From: Lederbergia wuyishanensis
GTDB taxonomy: Bacteria; Bacillota; Bacilli; Bacillales; Bacillaceae_C
Direction of reading: 5' to 3'
DNA length: 64,000 nucleotides
NCBI RefSeq assembly: GCF_022900255.1
Contig: NZ_JALIRM010000011.1
Coordinates: 62,001 to 126,000, forward strand
The notes beneath the pieces are model-generated. The model was not told the DNA's origin and ran no database searches. It saw only the letters and a list, made by a program, of their open reading frames with translations. The position numbers and the translations under genes are program-made. Shown here one piece after another: positions 18,895-29,900 of the stretch; positions within the stretch are counted from its first letter, which is position 1, and every line of letters begins with the position of its first letter.

Positions 18895-21800
18895 TTAGAA
18901 TTTTTTCATCGGGACTTGGTATTTTACCATAGTGCCATCGTTAGGTGTACTTGTGATGATCAGTCCTTTTCCATAAAGTTTTATTAATCGCCGATTTGTG
19001 TTAGCCAATCCAACACCAGATTTAACTTGTCTTTTCTCACTAAGGATTTCTTCTAATTTTTCCTGTTCTATACCTACTCCATCGTCAATAATTGTTATTT
19101 GAGCATAGGAGTGACGCTTAGTAATGCAAATACAGATGGTACCGCCACTTGCGCGTTTAAGTACCCCGTGTCTCACAGCATTTTCAACAATAGTTTGTAT
19201 GGAAAGTGGCGGGACTTCAATAGTAAGTAATTCATCTATAGTCCATTTTACTTGCAGCCTATCCCCAAAACGTTCTTGTTCAATATATAGATAAGAGCGG
19301 GTAAGATCAAGCTCGTCTTCCAAAGGAACAAGCATTTTCGTATTATTTAAATCGAAACTTCTTCTTAAATAATTTCCAAATTCATCTAGAAGCTTAACCA
19401 TTCGTTCCGTATCAATTTCACTAAGTGAGGCAATGGTATTTAATGTATTAAATAAGAAGTGTGGTTGAATTTGTGCTTGGAGCCAGGCAGCTTCAAACTG
19501 TAGTTGCTCATGAACCGACCGTTTTAACTCGGTTAACGCTTTGACACGTGATTTCAATTCTAATGCATCCATCGGTTTAGCTACATAGTCGTTTGCACCT
19601 GAAAGAAATCCTGCATAAATATCTTCCGATTGATTTCGAGCAGTTAAAAGCAAAATAGGTAATTCAGATAAAGAAAATTGCTTACGAATCAATTGAGTTA
19701 ATTCATAGCCTGACATATTTGGCATCATTACATCTGATATAATTAAATCCAAATTCCTTTCTTTAATCATAACTAATGCATCTTGCCCATTTGTGACTGT
19801 CATAACCTCATATTCAACAGCAAGCATATCACTCAGGATTTTTAAATTAATTGGATCATCATCGACAACTAATATCTTTGCTCGGTTTTCATCTATATTG
19901 GACACGGGTATATTCCATCCATTTCTTGCCTTTTCCTCACCAATATTTGGACTAATAGTAGCGGCTACTTCCATCACACTTTTTGTTCCTTCTGCAGATC
20001 CATCAGCTAATGGTAGTGTAAAAGAGAAAATAGATCCTTCCCCAAGAGCTGATTCTACAAAAATTTCGCCACCATGCAGTTCAACTAATTGTTTGCAAAT
20101 ACTAAGACCTAACCCCAGTCCACTCCCAATAGATGATATGCTAGAATCTTCTTGTTCGTATGGTTGAAAAATTTTCTCTTGGGTTTCCGCATTCATCCCA
20201 ATACCAGAATCTTTAATATAGATAGTAGCCATTCCATTTTTATGGTCGGCATCTATTGTTACAAGCCCACTATTCGTATATTTAACTGCATTGTGAAGCA
20301 AATTAAATAAAATTTGAATTAAACGGTTTACATCTGCATCTACTTTAGGAAAGGAATCTGGAATATTCAAACCAAATTGTAGATCCTTCCCATCAGTCAT
20401 AAAACGAAGCATATCAAGTACACTCGAAGTCACCGAATAAACATTTACCTGTTCCCTGTTTAGACGTATTTGCCTTTCCTTTAGACGTGTGAAATCCAGA
20501 AGGTCGTTGAGGGTATAAGTCATTCGTCGACCAACGCTAACCAATAATTCTAAGTTTTCCTTATTAGTATTTGTTAATGGTTCCGTTTCATCATCCAAGA
20601 TCGTTTGCGCTATATTGATCATCCCATGAAGGGGATTACGTAATTCATGAGAGGTGTTCGCTAAAAATTCATCTTTTTTCTTATCCGCTTGTTCTAACAT
20701 AGCAACGAGGTCTACCACTTGATTATTTTGTCGATAAAAACGCTTAAACCAAAACACAGCAAAACCTAGAAAAGCACATAAGTAATCAAATGGATAAAAA
20801 GGTATTTCAATTCCTAAAGCTACTTTAATGAGCCCCCATAAGATGCCTGAGGTCGTGCTTATAACGACGACCGCAATAAAAATGGATTCATCTTTATATT
20901 GAAAGTATTCTTTTAAAGCTAGTGGTACAACACCAATAAAGGATGCAAAATAAAGAATGAAAAACATCATATTAACTTGTATTAAAACATTCAAAGGAAG
21001 AATGATAATGAGCAGTGCACAGACTCCATACAAAATAGTAAACCAACGAAAGCGTTTGTATTCCTGTGAACTTCTTAATAAACTTTTCATGATCTGCACA
21101 AGAAAAAAAGCAGCGCCAAGGTAAATCAGTTCTCCAAATTTAAACGACCACTCATAATTAAAATGAAGCAAATCTATTGAAGCACTATTATAAGTAAGCA
21201 TCTCATCTATAGCCGGGAAAAGAAAACCTACCGAAAAAAACAGCATGATTTTCTTCCGATAAATGAAAGTAAATATAAGTAGACTATAGAGACTATGTAG
21301 CACAAGGATAACAACCATACTTGTTAATAATCCATCTTCATAGGTTTTACTTTTTGCAATAGCCTTTGATGTACCAAATTTAATAGGATGACTTATCGCA
21401 ATGCCCTTTGTAGTATCAAAATTAGAAACCTGTAACATAATATCGATTTCGTTGTTCTCTAATGAAAATGAAGCAACATAAGGGTTTCCTTTACCAATAT
21501 GGTTATATTCATCTGCTGCTACTTTACCTGATTGATCTTTTAAATGACCATTTATGTATAGTGCCGAGGCTGTATTTGCAGATGGTATGCTTATGGAAAA
21601 TAATTGTTCCAAATCTGTAGATTCATCAATGAGAACCTTTAAATAAAATGTTCCGAATCTATAGGATGGATTAACTCCCTCAGATATATTTATAATATTT
21701 TCTTCAATAGTAGAATGATCTTGATGGGGATTTTCCAATAGTATTTCAGGTAAAAAATTCCACTCCCCATTTAGTGTAACAGTTTGTTTATCATTTAGAT

Positions 21801-21954
21801 CATACTCTCGTAGATCTAACAACCCGTGTTGAGCTACTGGCTGTTCAGAAGGAGTATGGTAAAAAAGCCATATCAAACGAAAGCTTGTTAAAGAGACCAA
21901 AATGGCTATCAATATCAAAATACTTTTTGTTTTATTTTTTTTTGGTTTTTTCAA
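18895..21954 (-). CDS. large hybrid sensor kinase: 7TM-DISM, HisKA, REC and LytS-type kinase modules
   Basis: A 1019-residue membrane sensor. Order: one membrane anchor (10-33), an extracellular beta-rich domain (about 45-195, 7TMR-DISM type, carbohydrate-binding-like), about seven membrane segments (205-405), HisKA with His436 in 'SHELRNP', HATPase (540-652, 'GSGLGLGLSI'), a receiver domain (695-808, phospho-Asp741, Lys793), a second LytS-type dimerisation motif 'QIQPHFLFNTL' (His832) and a second HATPase (915-1017). Two different kinase cores flanking a receiver is unusual. It starts at TTG 21954. It follows the REC-BTAD regulator by 65 bases on the same strand, so the pair probably forms a signalling system. 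Confidence 0.92.
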   Translation of the reverse strand: MKKPKKNKTKSILILIAILVSLTSFRLIWLFYHTPSEQPVAQHGLLDLREYDLNDKQTVTLNGEWNFLPEILLENPHQDHSTIEENIINISEGVNPSYRFGTFYLKVLIDESTDLEQLFSISIPSANTASALYINGHLKDQSGKVAADEYNHIGKGNPYVASFSLENNEIDIMLQVSNFDTTKGIAISHPIKFGTSKAIAKSKTYEDGLLTSMVVILVLHSLYSLLIFTFIYRKKIMLFFSVGFLFPAIDEMLTYNSASIDLLHFNYEWSFKFGELIYLGAAFFLVQIMKSLLRSSQEYKRFRWFTILYGVCALLIIILPLNVLIQVNMMFFILYFASFIGVVPLALKEYFQYKDESIFIAVVVISTTSGILWGLIKVALGIEIPFYPFDYLCAFLGFAVFWFKRFYRQNNQVVDLVAMLEQADKKKDEFLANTSHELRNPLHGMINIAQTILDDETEPLTNTNKENLELLVSVGRRMTYTLNDLLDFTRLKERQIRLNREQVNVYSVTSSVLDMLRFMTDGKDLQFGLNIPDSFPKVDADVNRLIQILFNLLHNAVKYTNSGLVTIDADHKNGMATIYIKDSGIGMNAETQEKIFQPYEQEDSSISSIGSGLGLGLSICKQLVELHGGEIFVESALGEGSIFSFTLPLADGSAEGTKSVMEVAATISPNIGEEKARNGWNIPVSNIDENRAKILVVDDDPINLKILSDMLAVEYEVMTVTNGQDALVMIKERNLDLIISDVMMPNMSGYELTQLIRKQFSLSELPILLLTARNQSEDIYAGFLSGANDYVAKPMDALELKSRVKALTELKRSVHEQLQFEAAWLQAQIQPHFLFNTLNTIASLSEIDTERMVKLLDEFGNYLRRSFDLNNTKMLVPLEDELDLTRSYLYIEQERFGDRLQVKWTIDELLTIEVPPLSIQTIVENAVRHGVLKRASGGTICICITKRHSYAQITIIDDGVGIEQEKLEEILSEKRQVKSGVGLANTNRRLIKLYGKGLIITSTPNDGTMVKYQVPMKKF

Positions 21955-22019
21955 TCCTTATAAATTCCTTTCAAAATACTTCAAAGCTTAGATGTATTCC
22001 AAAAAACCATCCTTGTTTT

Positions 22020-23147
22020 TTAATTGTAGTTTTCAGACACCCATTGATCATACCAAATCCTTATGTCACCTATCGGTTTTAACCCAAATTCACCCCATAA
22101 CATTTTAGTATAATTCGCATATTGCTCTTCAACTGACGGTCGATCACCTAAGGCATCATATAATTTCATTAGCATAAAATAACTATCATCTAAGTAGGGA
22201 AGAATCATCTGTAGACGATGATAAAGAATAATAGCTTCTTGATAGTCGCTCCTATAAATATAGTAATCACATACTTTTTTGACAATTTCGACCCAAATTC
22301 CCCTTAATCTTTCCCGCTCTTGTTCTGCCCAAAGATAATCATCTACCTCAAAATAATCTCCAATATAAAATTCTATTAACTTTTGGAATTTAGGAAGTGT
22401 ATCGCTAGTAACAATGGATAATTTGCTAACTTCTTTTTCCCAAACGTCCACATCTAATAAAACATCATTAAAATCAAGTTTATAACTATTTTCCGAACTT
22501 AAAATACTTATATTAACATTGATTGATTGTAAGGTTTTACGAATATTATATATCGTTGTATAAAGTTGCGGAAAACCCTTTTCCCAATCAATTTCGGGCC
22601 AAAATAGATCTAAAATGACATCCTTGCGAATAGGTTGATTACGATGTTGAACAAAAAAAGCAAACAATTCCCTAGCTTTATATGTACGCCATTGAACATC
22701 AATCGTATGTATCTTATCACCATAAGAACAAAAACTTAAAGTTTGAAAACAGCGAACCATCATGGAATTTGACTGTGCAGTTTTTGACTTGGCTACACCT
22801 GGAAGACGTTGAATTGTTTGGAATAACCGATCGCGTTTAACTGGTTTAACAATATAATCCACGGCATTCAGTTCAAAAGCTTTTACCGCGTACATATTAT
22901 ATGCCGTAATGAAAACAAGTTTTATTTCAGGGATTTCATTTTGGATGAGTTCCGCCAGTTCCATTCCGTTTATTTCTGGCATTTCTATATCGAGAAAAAC
23001 AAGTTCTGGCTGATCACGTTTTATTGCCTCTAGTGCTTTTCGAGGATCCCAATACTTCCCCAAAATAGTAAGATTTTCGATTTCTCCTAGTAGTTTCTCT
23101 AAGTAAGCAAGGGCCAATGGTTCATCGTCAATAAGTATTACTTTCAC
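22020..23147 (-). CDS. response regulator with BTAD/SARP-type output domain
   Basis: A 375-residue regulator. The N-terminal receiver (1-120) has 'LIDDEP', phospho-acceptor Asp53 in 'FLDIEMP', Thr in 'FITAYN' and Lys in 'IVKPVKR'. A winged-helix DNA-binding region (about 140-230, 'YTTIYNIRKTLQ') is followed by a tetratricopeptide-like bacterial transcriptional activation domain (about 240-370, 'AIILYHRLQMILPYLDDSYF'). The start is GTG 23147 behind GAGGGAG. It is encoded just before the large hybrid kinase and after the adhesin-sortase genes on the same strand. It may control that surface locus, which is inference from position. Confidence 0.9.
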   Translation of the reverse strand: MKVILIDDEPLALAYLEKLLGEIENLTILGKYWDPRKALEAIKRDQPELVFLDIEMPEINGMELAELIQNEIPEIKLVFITAYNMYAVKAFELNAVDYIVKPVKRDRLFQTIQRLPGVAKSKTAQSNSMMVRCFQTLSFCSYGDKIHTIDVQWRTYKARELFAFFVQHRNQPIRKDVILDLFWPEIDWEKGFPQLYTTIYNIRKTLQSINVNISILSSENSYKLDFNDVLLDVDVWEKEVSKLSIVTSDTLPKFQKLIEFYIGDYFEVDDYLWAEQERERLRGIWVEIVKKVCDYYIYRSDYQEAIILYHRLQMILPYLDDSYFMLMKLYDALGDRPSVEEQYANYTKMLWGEFGLKPIGDIRIWYDQWVSENYN

Positions 23148-23335
23148 CGAAAACTCCCTCCTTTATTGCTACTTTAAATAGAAATGAAAAATTATGTAAG
23201 TCACACTAAGATGTAAAAAACACTTAAAATAAGTAGAACTTATCTCCTAATATACCACCAAATTATGGAACGAATAACAAAGAAACATCCGTCGAATATG
23301 TCTTATGCAGAATTCTGTTCAGATGTTGTAAGAAA

Positions 23336-23929
23336 TTATTCAGTTGTCTCAATTAGCTCCGCAATTACTACAATCCTATCCAAACCGGATTTAGTACATG
23401 TAATCATGGTAATTTCCTTTTTTTCTTGATGATCATCTAGTATTTCCACATAAGATGGATCAATAACTTCTGTGTTGGTAACTTTGTATACGAATGTTTG
23501 CTTGTCTGTATGTAAAAATACTTTATCCCCAATTGAAACTTGTGGCAAACGACTGAAATGGCGCTCACCACGATAACCTCTATGCCCTGCGATTGTGAAA
23601 TTTCCAACTCCTGGAGTCTGATCTTTCTTTAATTGCGTTAATGCCACTCGTAGATTTTCTTCAGTTGTCTCACCTAAGATTTTTTGTTTTAAATTAATTG
23701 ATGGAATTTCTAATTCCATAACATCTTTTAGTTGATCTTCAGTAAAAGAAAGATTATCAATACTTGAAAGATCAACAGATTCACTATTACCTTCAGAAAT
23801 AAGAAAGAGGGCTTCTTCCAAAGCCCTCAACTCTTTTCCTTGCTGCCATTCGTAATAAAGTGGAATGGAGATGAAAGTTAGTCCTGCTGTCAAAAATACA
23901 AGACCTACTATTAATTTTGCATTTTTCAT
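23336..23929 (-). CDS. class D-like sortase
   Basis: A 197-residue membrane-anchored transpeptidase that attaches LPXTG proteins to the cell wall. It has one N-terminal membrane segment, the catalytic histidine in 'TIAGHRGYRG' and the catalytic cysteine in 'MITCTKSG' with the arginine 5 residues on ('LDRIVV'). I use ATG 23929, which has AAGGTGATG upstream; an ATG at 23950 would overlap the adhesin stop codon (TAATG) but lacks a good ribosome binding site. It lies directly after the LPXTG adhesin gene, so the adhesin is the obvious substrate. Confidence 0.92.
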   Translation of the reverse strand: MKNAKLIVGLVFLTAGLTFISIPLYYEWQQGKELRALEEALFLISEGNSESVDLSSIDNLSFTEDQLKDVMELEIPSINLKQKILGETTEENLRVALTQLKKDQTPGVGNFTIAGHRGYRGERHFSRLPQVSIGDKVFLHTDKQTFVYKVTNTEVIDPSYVEILDDHQEKKEITMITCTKSGLDRIVVIAELIETTE

Positions 23930-23949
23930 GAGGACATCACCTTCTATCA

Positions 23950-26900
23950 TTATTCTGCTTTTCTATTTCTTCGTAAAAGAAGCAATCCACCAATTGATAG
24001 GAATAGCAAACCTAATACCATCATATACAACAAGTTTTGTTCCCCTGTTTGTGGAAGCTTGTCAATATCTTGTGCTGGTTTTTCTGGGCGAACTTCTTTC
24101 CCAGGATCAACTGGTTGTTCAGGCTTTTCTGGTTGCACAGGTTTTTCTGGTTGCACAGGTTTTTCTGGTTGTTCCGGCATTATTGGAGTAGCTTTATTTG
24201 CAAACTCAATAACTAAGGTTTCTTCCTGACCTTTTTCAATCGTAAATGTGATTGGAGTTGGATCTAGTTCGTAATCAGATGGTGCTTGCGTTTCGACGAA
24301 CTGGTAGTTGCCTGGAGTTAAATTTTCCACAACTAGTTTACCGGTTTTGTCGGTTGATAATCCTTTTTGTAGCGCATTACCATCTTCATCCTGAAGTTCG
24401 AATTCTGCACCTTCCAGAGTAATCTCTTTGTTGTTACTGTCGACTTTGATCAATTTAACTTCGCCTAGAATCAACTTGTTCGTAATATCAAACCCGGAAA
24501 CAATTGATACATAGCCTTCGACAACATGTTCCTTCACTGAATAAGTGTATGCCTTTCCCTCTTCATCATACTTCTCTATATCAGTAAAGCTATATTTCCA
24601 ATCATTACTAGCTGTCACTTCTTTCGTATCTATTACTTTATCATTCTGCAGGAGGTCAACTTTGATCATTTCTGGACGATCTTTGAAGTTATCATCTTCC
24701 CATGTCTTCGTTCCTTCTACTGAAGTTTTGCCGACACGCAAGTTGGTGATATCGTAGCCATTTACTATAGATTGATAACCTTCTACAGATTGCTCTGTTA
24801 CACTGTATTCGTATGCTTTACCTTCTTCATCATACTTGTCTAAATCTGTAAATCCGTACTTCCAGTCAGTGTCGGCTTTCATTTCTTTCGTGTCAATAAC
24901 TTTACCATTTTGCAGCAAGTCAACTTTAATCACATCTGGACGATCTTTGGAGTCATGGTCTTTCCATGTCTTTGTACCTTCTACCGATGTTTTTCCAACA
25001 CGCAAGTTAGTAATGTCATAGCCATCTACTGTAGATTCATAGCCTTTAATAGCTTCCTCTTCAACAGTGTACTCATAAGCAACTCCATTTTCATCATAAG
25101 CTTCTAAATCAGAAAACTCATAAGTCCAATCGTCAACTGCAGTTACTTTCACAGTATCAATCACTTCTCTGTTTTGAAGCAAGTTTACTGTAATGGAGTC
25201 TGGGCGATCTTTGGAGTTATCATCTTTCCAACCCTTTGTGACGACAACAGATGTTTTATCAGATCTAGTGTTTGTAATGTCAAAGCCATCCACCTCTGAT
25301 CTATAACCTGGAACACCTTGCTCTTTTACAGCATATTCGTATGCCTTACCTTCCGCATCATACTTAGCCAAGTCTGCAAAGCTATATTTCCAGTCAGAAT
25401 CAGCTGTCACTTCTTGTGTATCAACCACAACACCATTTTGAAGAAGATTCACTTTGATCATTTCCGGGCGATCTTTTGAGTTATCGTCTTTCCATGTTTT
25501 TGTGCCTTCTACTGATGTTTTACCAACACGTAAGTTTGTGATGTCGAAACCCTCTATCGTCGTTTCATAACCTTTAATAGCTTCCTCTTCAACAGCGTAC
25601 TCATAAGCAACTCCATTTTCATCATAAGCTTCTAAATCAGAAAACTCATAAGTCCAATCGTCAACTGCAGTTACTTTCACTGTATCAATCACTTCTCTAT
25701 TTTGAAGCAAGTTTACTGTAATGGAGTCAGGGCGATCTTTGGAGTTATCATCTTTCCAACCCTTTGTGACAATAATAGATGTTTTATCAGATCTAGTGTT
25801 TGTAAAGTCAAAGCCATCCACCTCTGATTTATAACCTGGAACACCTTGCTCTTTTACAGCATATTCGTATGCCTTACCTTCCGCATCATACTTGTCCAAC
25901 TCTTTGAAGCTGTATTTCCAATCGGAATCTGCAGTGACCTCTTGTATTTCCACCACTACACCGTTTTGCAGGAGGTTTACTTTGATCATTTCTGGACGAT
26001 CTTTAGAATTATCATCTTTCCATGTCTTTATACCTTCTACAGATGTTTTACCAACTCGGACGTTTGTGATGTCGTAGTCTTTTACTGTTGAATGATAACC
26101 ATCGACTGGTTGCTCTTGTACAGTGTATTTATAGGCTACTCCATTTTCGTCAAATTCATCTAAATCTGTAAAGCTATACTTCCAGTGATTCACTGCTGTT
26201 GTTTCCTTGGAGTCTATTACCTTTCCATTTTGCAGTAATTCTATCGTTATAGACTCTGGACGGTCCCCTTCAGTGTTATCATCTTTCCATGTCTTCGTTC
26301 CAGACACTAAGGTTTTTCCAACACGTAGGTTTGTGATGTCATAACCTTCTACTGTTGACTTATAACCTTCTACTAGCTCTTCTTTAATAGTGTATTCATA
26401 TGCCACACCGTTTTCATCGTAGGCTTCAAGATCTGAAAATACATATTTCCAGTCCTCAGAAGCTTTTAATTCTGCACTGTCAATTTCTCTTTCATTTTGA
26501 AAAAGAATAACTGTGATAGAATCTGGACGGTCTTTAGATTCATCATCTAACCAACTTTTCGTTACTTCAACAAATGTCTTTTCAGAACGAGTATTCGTGA
26601 TATCAAATCCATCAACTTCTGTTTTGTACCCTGGAACACCTTGTTCTTTTACAGTATATTCGTATACCTTACCTTCATAATCATATTTCTCTAAATCTGT
26701 GAAACTGTATTTCCAATTATCATTTACTGTTACTTCAACAGTATTAACTACTACTCCATTTCGAAGTAAGTTAACTTTGATAGACTCTGGGCGATTTGCT
26801 AAATTTCCATCTTTCCATGTCTTCTCACCAGAAATATCCATCAATTCAATATTGGTGATATTATTACCATCCACTTTCGAATTGTATCCACCCACTGGAA

Positions 26901-29900
26901 CTTCTTTGATTGTATAGTTGATTTCTTTACCATTTTTATCATACTTCGGAAAGTCTTTAAATGTGTATTTCCAGTTATCACTAGCTGCTACTGCTTTTTC
27001 TGCAACAACCGTTTCACCATCTAACAATTGGACTTTGATAGATTCCGGACGATTTTTCCCATCTCCATCGATCCATTTTTTCTCTCCGGAAACATCGACA
27101 ATCGCATGGTTATCAATGGTAATTTCTGTTGTATTACCTATCTCAATCTTGATATTGTTCAATTCTGTTGCAATTTTATATCCTTGAGGAGCCTTAACTT
27201 CTTTTACAGAATACTCACCATAAGGAACATTTGCTTCTGCAATACCTTGTTCATTTGTTGTTAATGTATAGACTTGAGTTGTTTCCAAATTAGTTAATTT
27301 GAAGGTTGCATTAGCTAAAGTCTCATCTGTTACAGCATCTTTCTTAACAATTTTCGCCGAGCCTGTTTGACGCTTGTTTACAATTTTTTTCGTTTTGACC
27401 CCTTCAGGCATCCCCTCATATTTAAGCTCAATCGTTAATGGTGTTTCGGCTAAATATCCTGCCGGTACGGTCTCTTCTAAAGTATAAGTACCATATTTAA
27501 GACCAGTCCATTGAAGTTTTCCTTTAATATCCGTAGTTCCTTCGCGAACGACAATTTCTTTATTACCAACTGTTGTTTTTAATACGAAAGCAACGCCTGA
27601 CAACGGTTTGTTCGACCCGTCTTCAACTTTTTCAATGATTAACTCACCCGTGCCACCTTGAGTAGGACCACCACCTGAGCTGATTCTTACTTGGACTGAT
27701 TCTTCTTTCGTAGTTGTCCCAACTATTTCATTATTTGACTTTACTTCAGCATTGTTTTTTATGTCAGTTGTTTTATTAGCTAGAATATAAGAAGAATACT
27801 TAACAACGTAGTTGTCCGATGTCTCCCCAAGAATTTTCAATTCAAATGTATTACCATTAACTGTTAATGTATAATCTTTATCTACAACTAAAACTGTATC
27901 AGACCCTGTTCTTGTAACTTTAATTGTATCTTCCAATAAAACTTGTAAACTCTCATCACCTAAGTTGTCTGTTACAACGATGTCTTTTAACTTAGATTTT
28001 GATTTATTTACATCGATTGTCCAATCAATTGTCCATTCATCTTTATTGTGCACACCTTTTTTACCTAAAAACTCCCCTTGATGAGGTAATGTAACATGTG
28101 CTTTTAAATTATGTTCTTCCCCTTCACGCGGAACAAACTGTGCTGTGTTTTCATATTTTTCATCACTATTGTAGATGCCGTCTTTATCGACAGTTTTAAA
28201 CACTATACGATAGCTCTGATCAATTTCACCTAAATTAATCTTAATTTCATCGTTCTTAGTAGTTATTACGAGGTTTTCTGTTACATCGTCTCCTACTGCT
28301 ATTCCGCCTTTTTCTCCTATAGTCGTTTTAAAGACTTGAACCGAACCTTCCACCAATGTTTGGTTATCAGCAATTTTATCAATGAATTTTGCATCTTCTA
28401 GACTTAGCTGGTTGTAGTTCACGTCAACGGTCCAAGTAATTTCTTTTGTTTCATTATCTACTTTACCGTTTTTGACACCATTATTTTTCGTTTGATTATT
28501 CGGATCTACCTTATCTTCGATCTTTAGTTCATATTCCTCTCCGTCACTTGTTTCGTAAGATAAATGTAAACCATTGGTAAAGTTGGGTTTCGTTTCTGCA
28601 CCACCGAAATCATATGTAAACCGAGTTTGATATGTGATGGTATATGCTTTGGTAATATTGCCAAAGTTTATGACAAACCCTTCATCTTTTTCGGTAATAT
28701 GTGAAGTTGATTCGGGACTGATTTTGATTGTACCTGGAACCAGTTTTTGACCAGATCCTGAAAAATCATCTGTTAATACGAAGTTGCGTAAATCTTGTTG
28801 ATCTGCATTTACGGTAATAGTCCAGTCGATTGTTTTATCTTTATAGTTGATTTCACTGTGGCTTTTTTTACCGACTTGCTGGTAAACACCTTGGCTACTT
28901 TTTGCTATTTTCCCGTTTAATGAAACTATATTCGTTATTTGACCATCATGTGTAATATAGGCTCCATCTTTAACTTTTGTTTTGTACTTGAAAATAAAAG
29001 CTTTATTGGTATCTTCATTTAATGTGAACGTTACTTTGTTCCCATCAATATGGATGTTAAATAAATCGTTTGCTTCAGATTGCTCTTTTACCTTACCATT
29101 CTCAAAAGAATCTACTTTAAATATCTTGATGTCTACTACTTCAAATTTATTATTTAAGGTATCGTTACCAACCTTAAATGTAAATTCATCTGTAATCGTT
29201 TCTCCTGCTTTTAACTCTTTTTCAGTAAAATTCGCGTTTACTGTCCATTCAACGGAACGGTCACCTTTATTAAATGCACTAGATGTTTTTTCAAGTGATT
29301 TCGGGCGGGAAACGGAAACGGATGAACCACTTTCTTCATCTTTCTTGTTATCCGAAACCAACTTTGCTGTATTATAATACGTATTCTCGCCTTCTTTATC
29401 TTTTTCATCTTCTTTAATTTTCGTCCTAAATGTAAGTTTATATGCTTTATTTGTATTGCCCATTTCCAACTCTAGTTTTTCTATAGTTGATTTATTATTA
29501 AACTCAACTGTACCGTCTTTTTCTTTTAGTACATTCCCTTTTAAATCTACTTCTACTTCTTTCAATATAATTGATTCAACAATTAATTCTTGACCGGATA
29601 ATATCGGATCTTGAATAATTGCATCTTCTAACGATTCCCTTGACGTGTTAACAATTACAGTCCATGCAATTTCGGCTGCATTAAATGATCCACCAACTGG
29701 TTGCCCAGATTTAGTAATCGCTTGTCCGTACTTTGGTTTGACATTTATGGGGATTTCTTTGATTACATTATCATTTACTTTAAATTCTAGAATGTCTTCT
29801 GTCGTTATGATTTTCTGTTCTATCAATTCAGTTTGAACATAGAAATGACCGTGAACATTTGGGACCTTTTCTATATTTTCATTAAAAGTAAATAGGACCT

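Noticed and set aside
24545-29836. Several plus-strand frames inside the adhesin gene
   Set aside because: They are antisense shadows of a repetitive gene, in several frames, with no ribosome binding sites.
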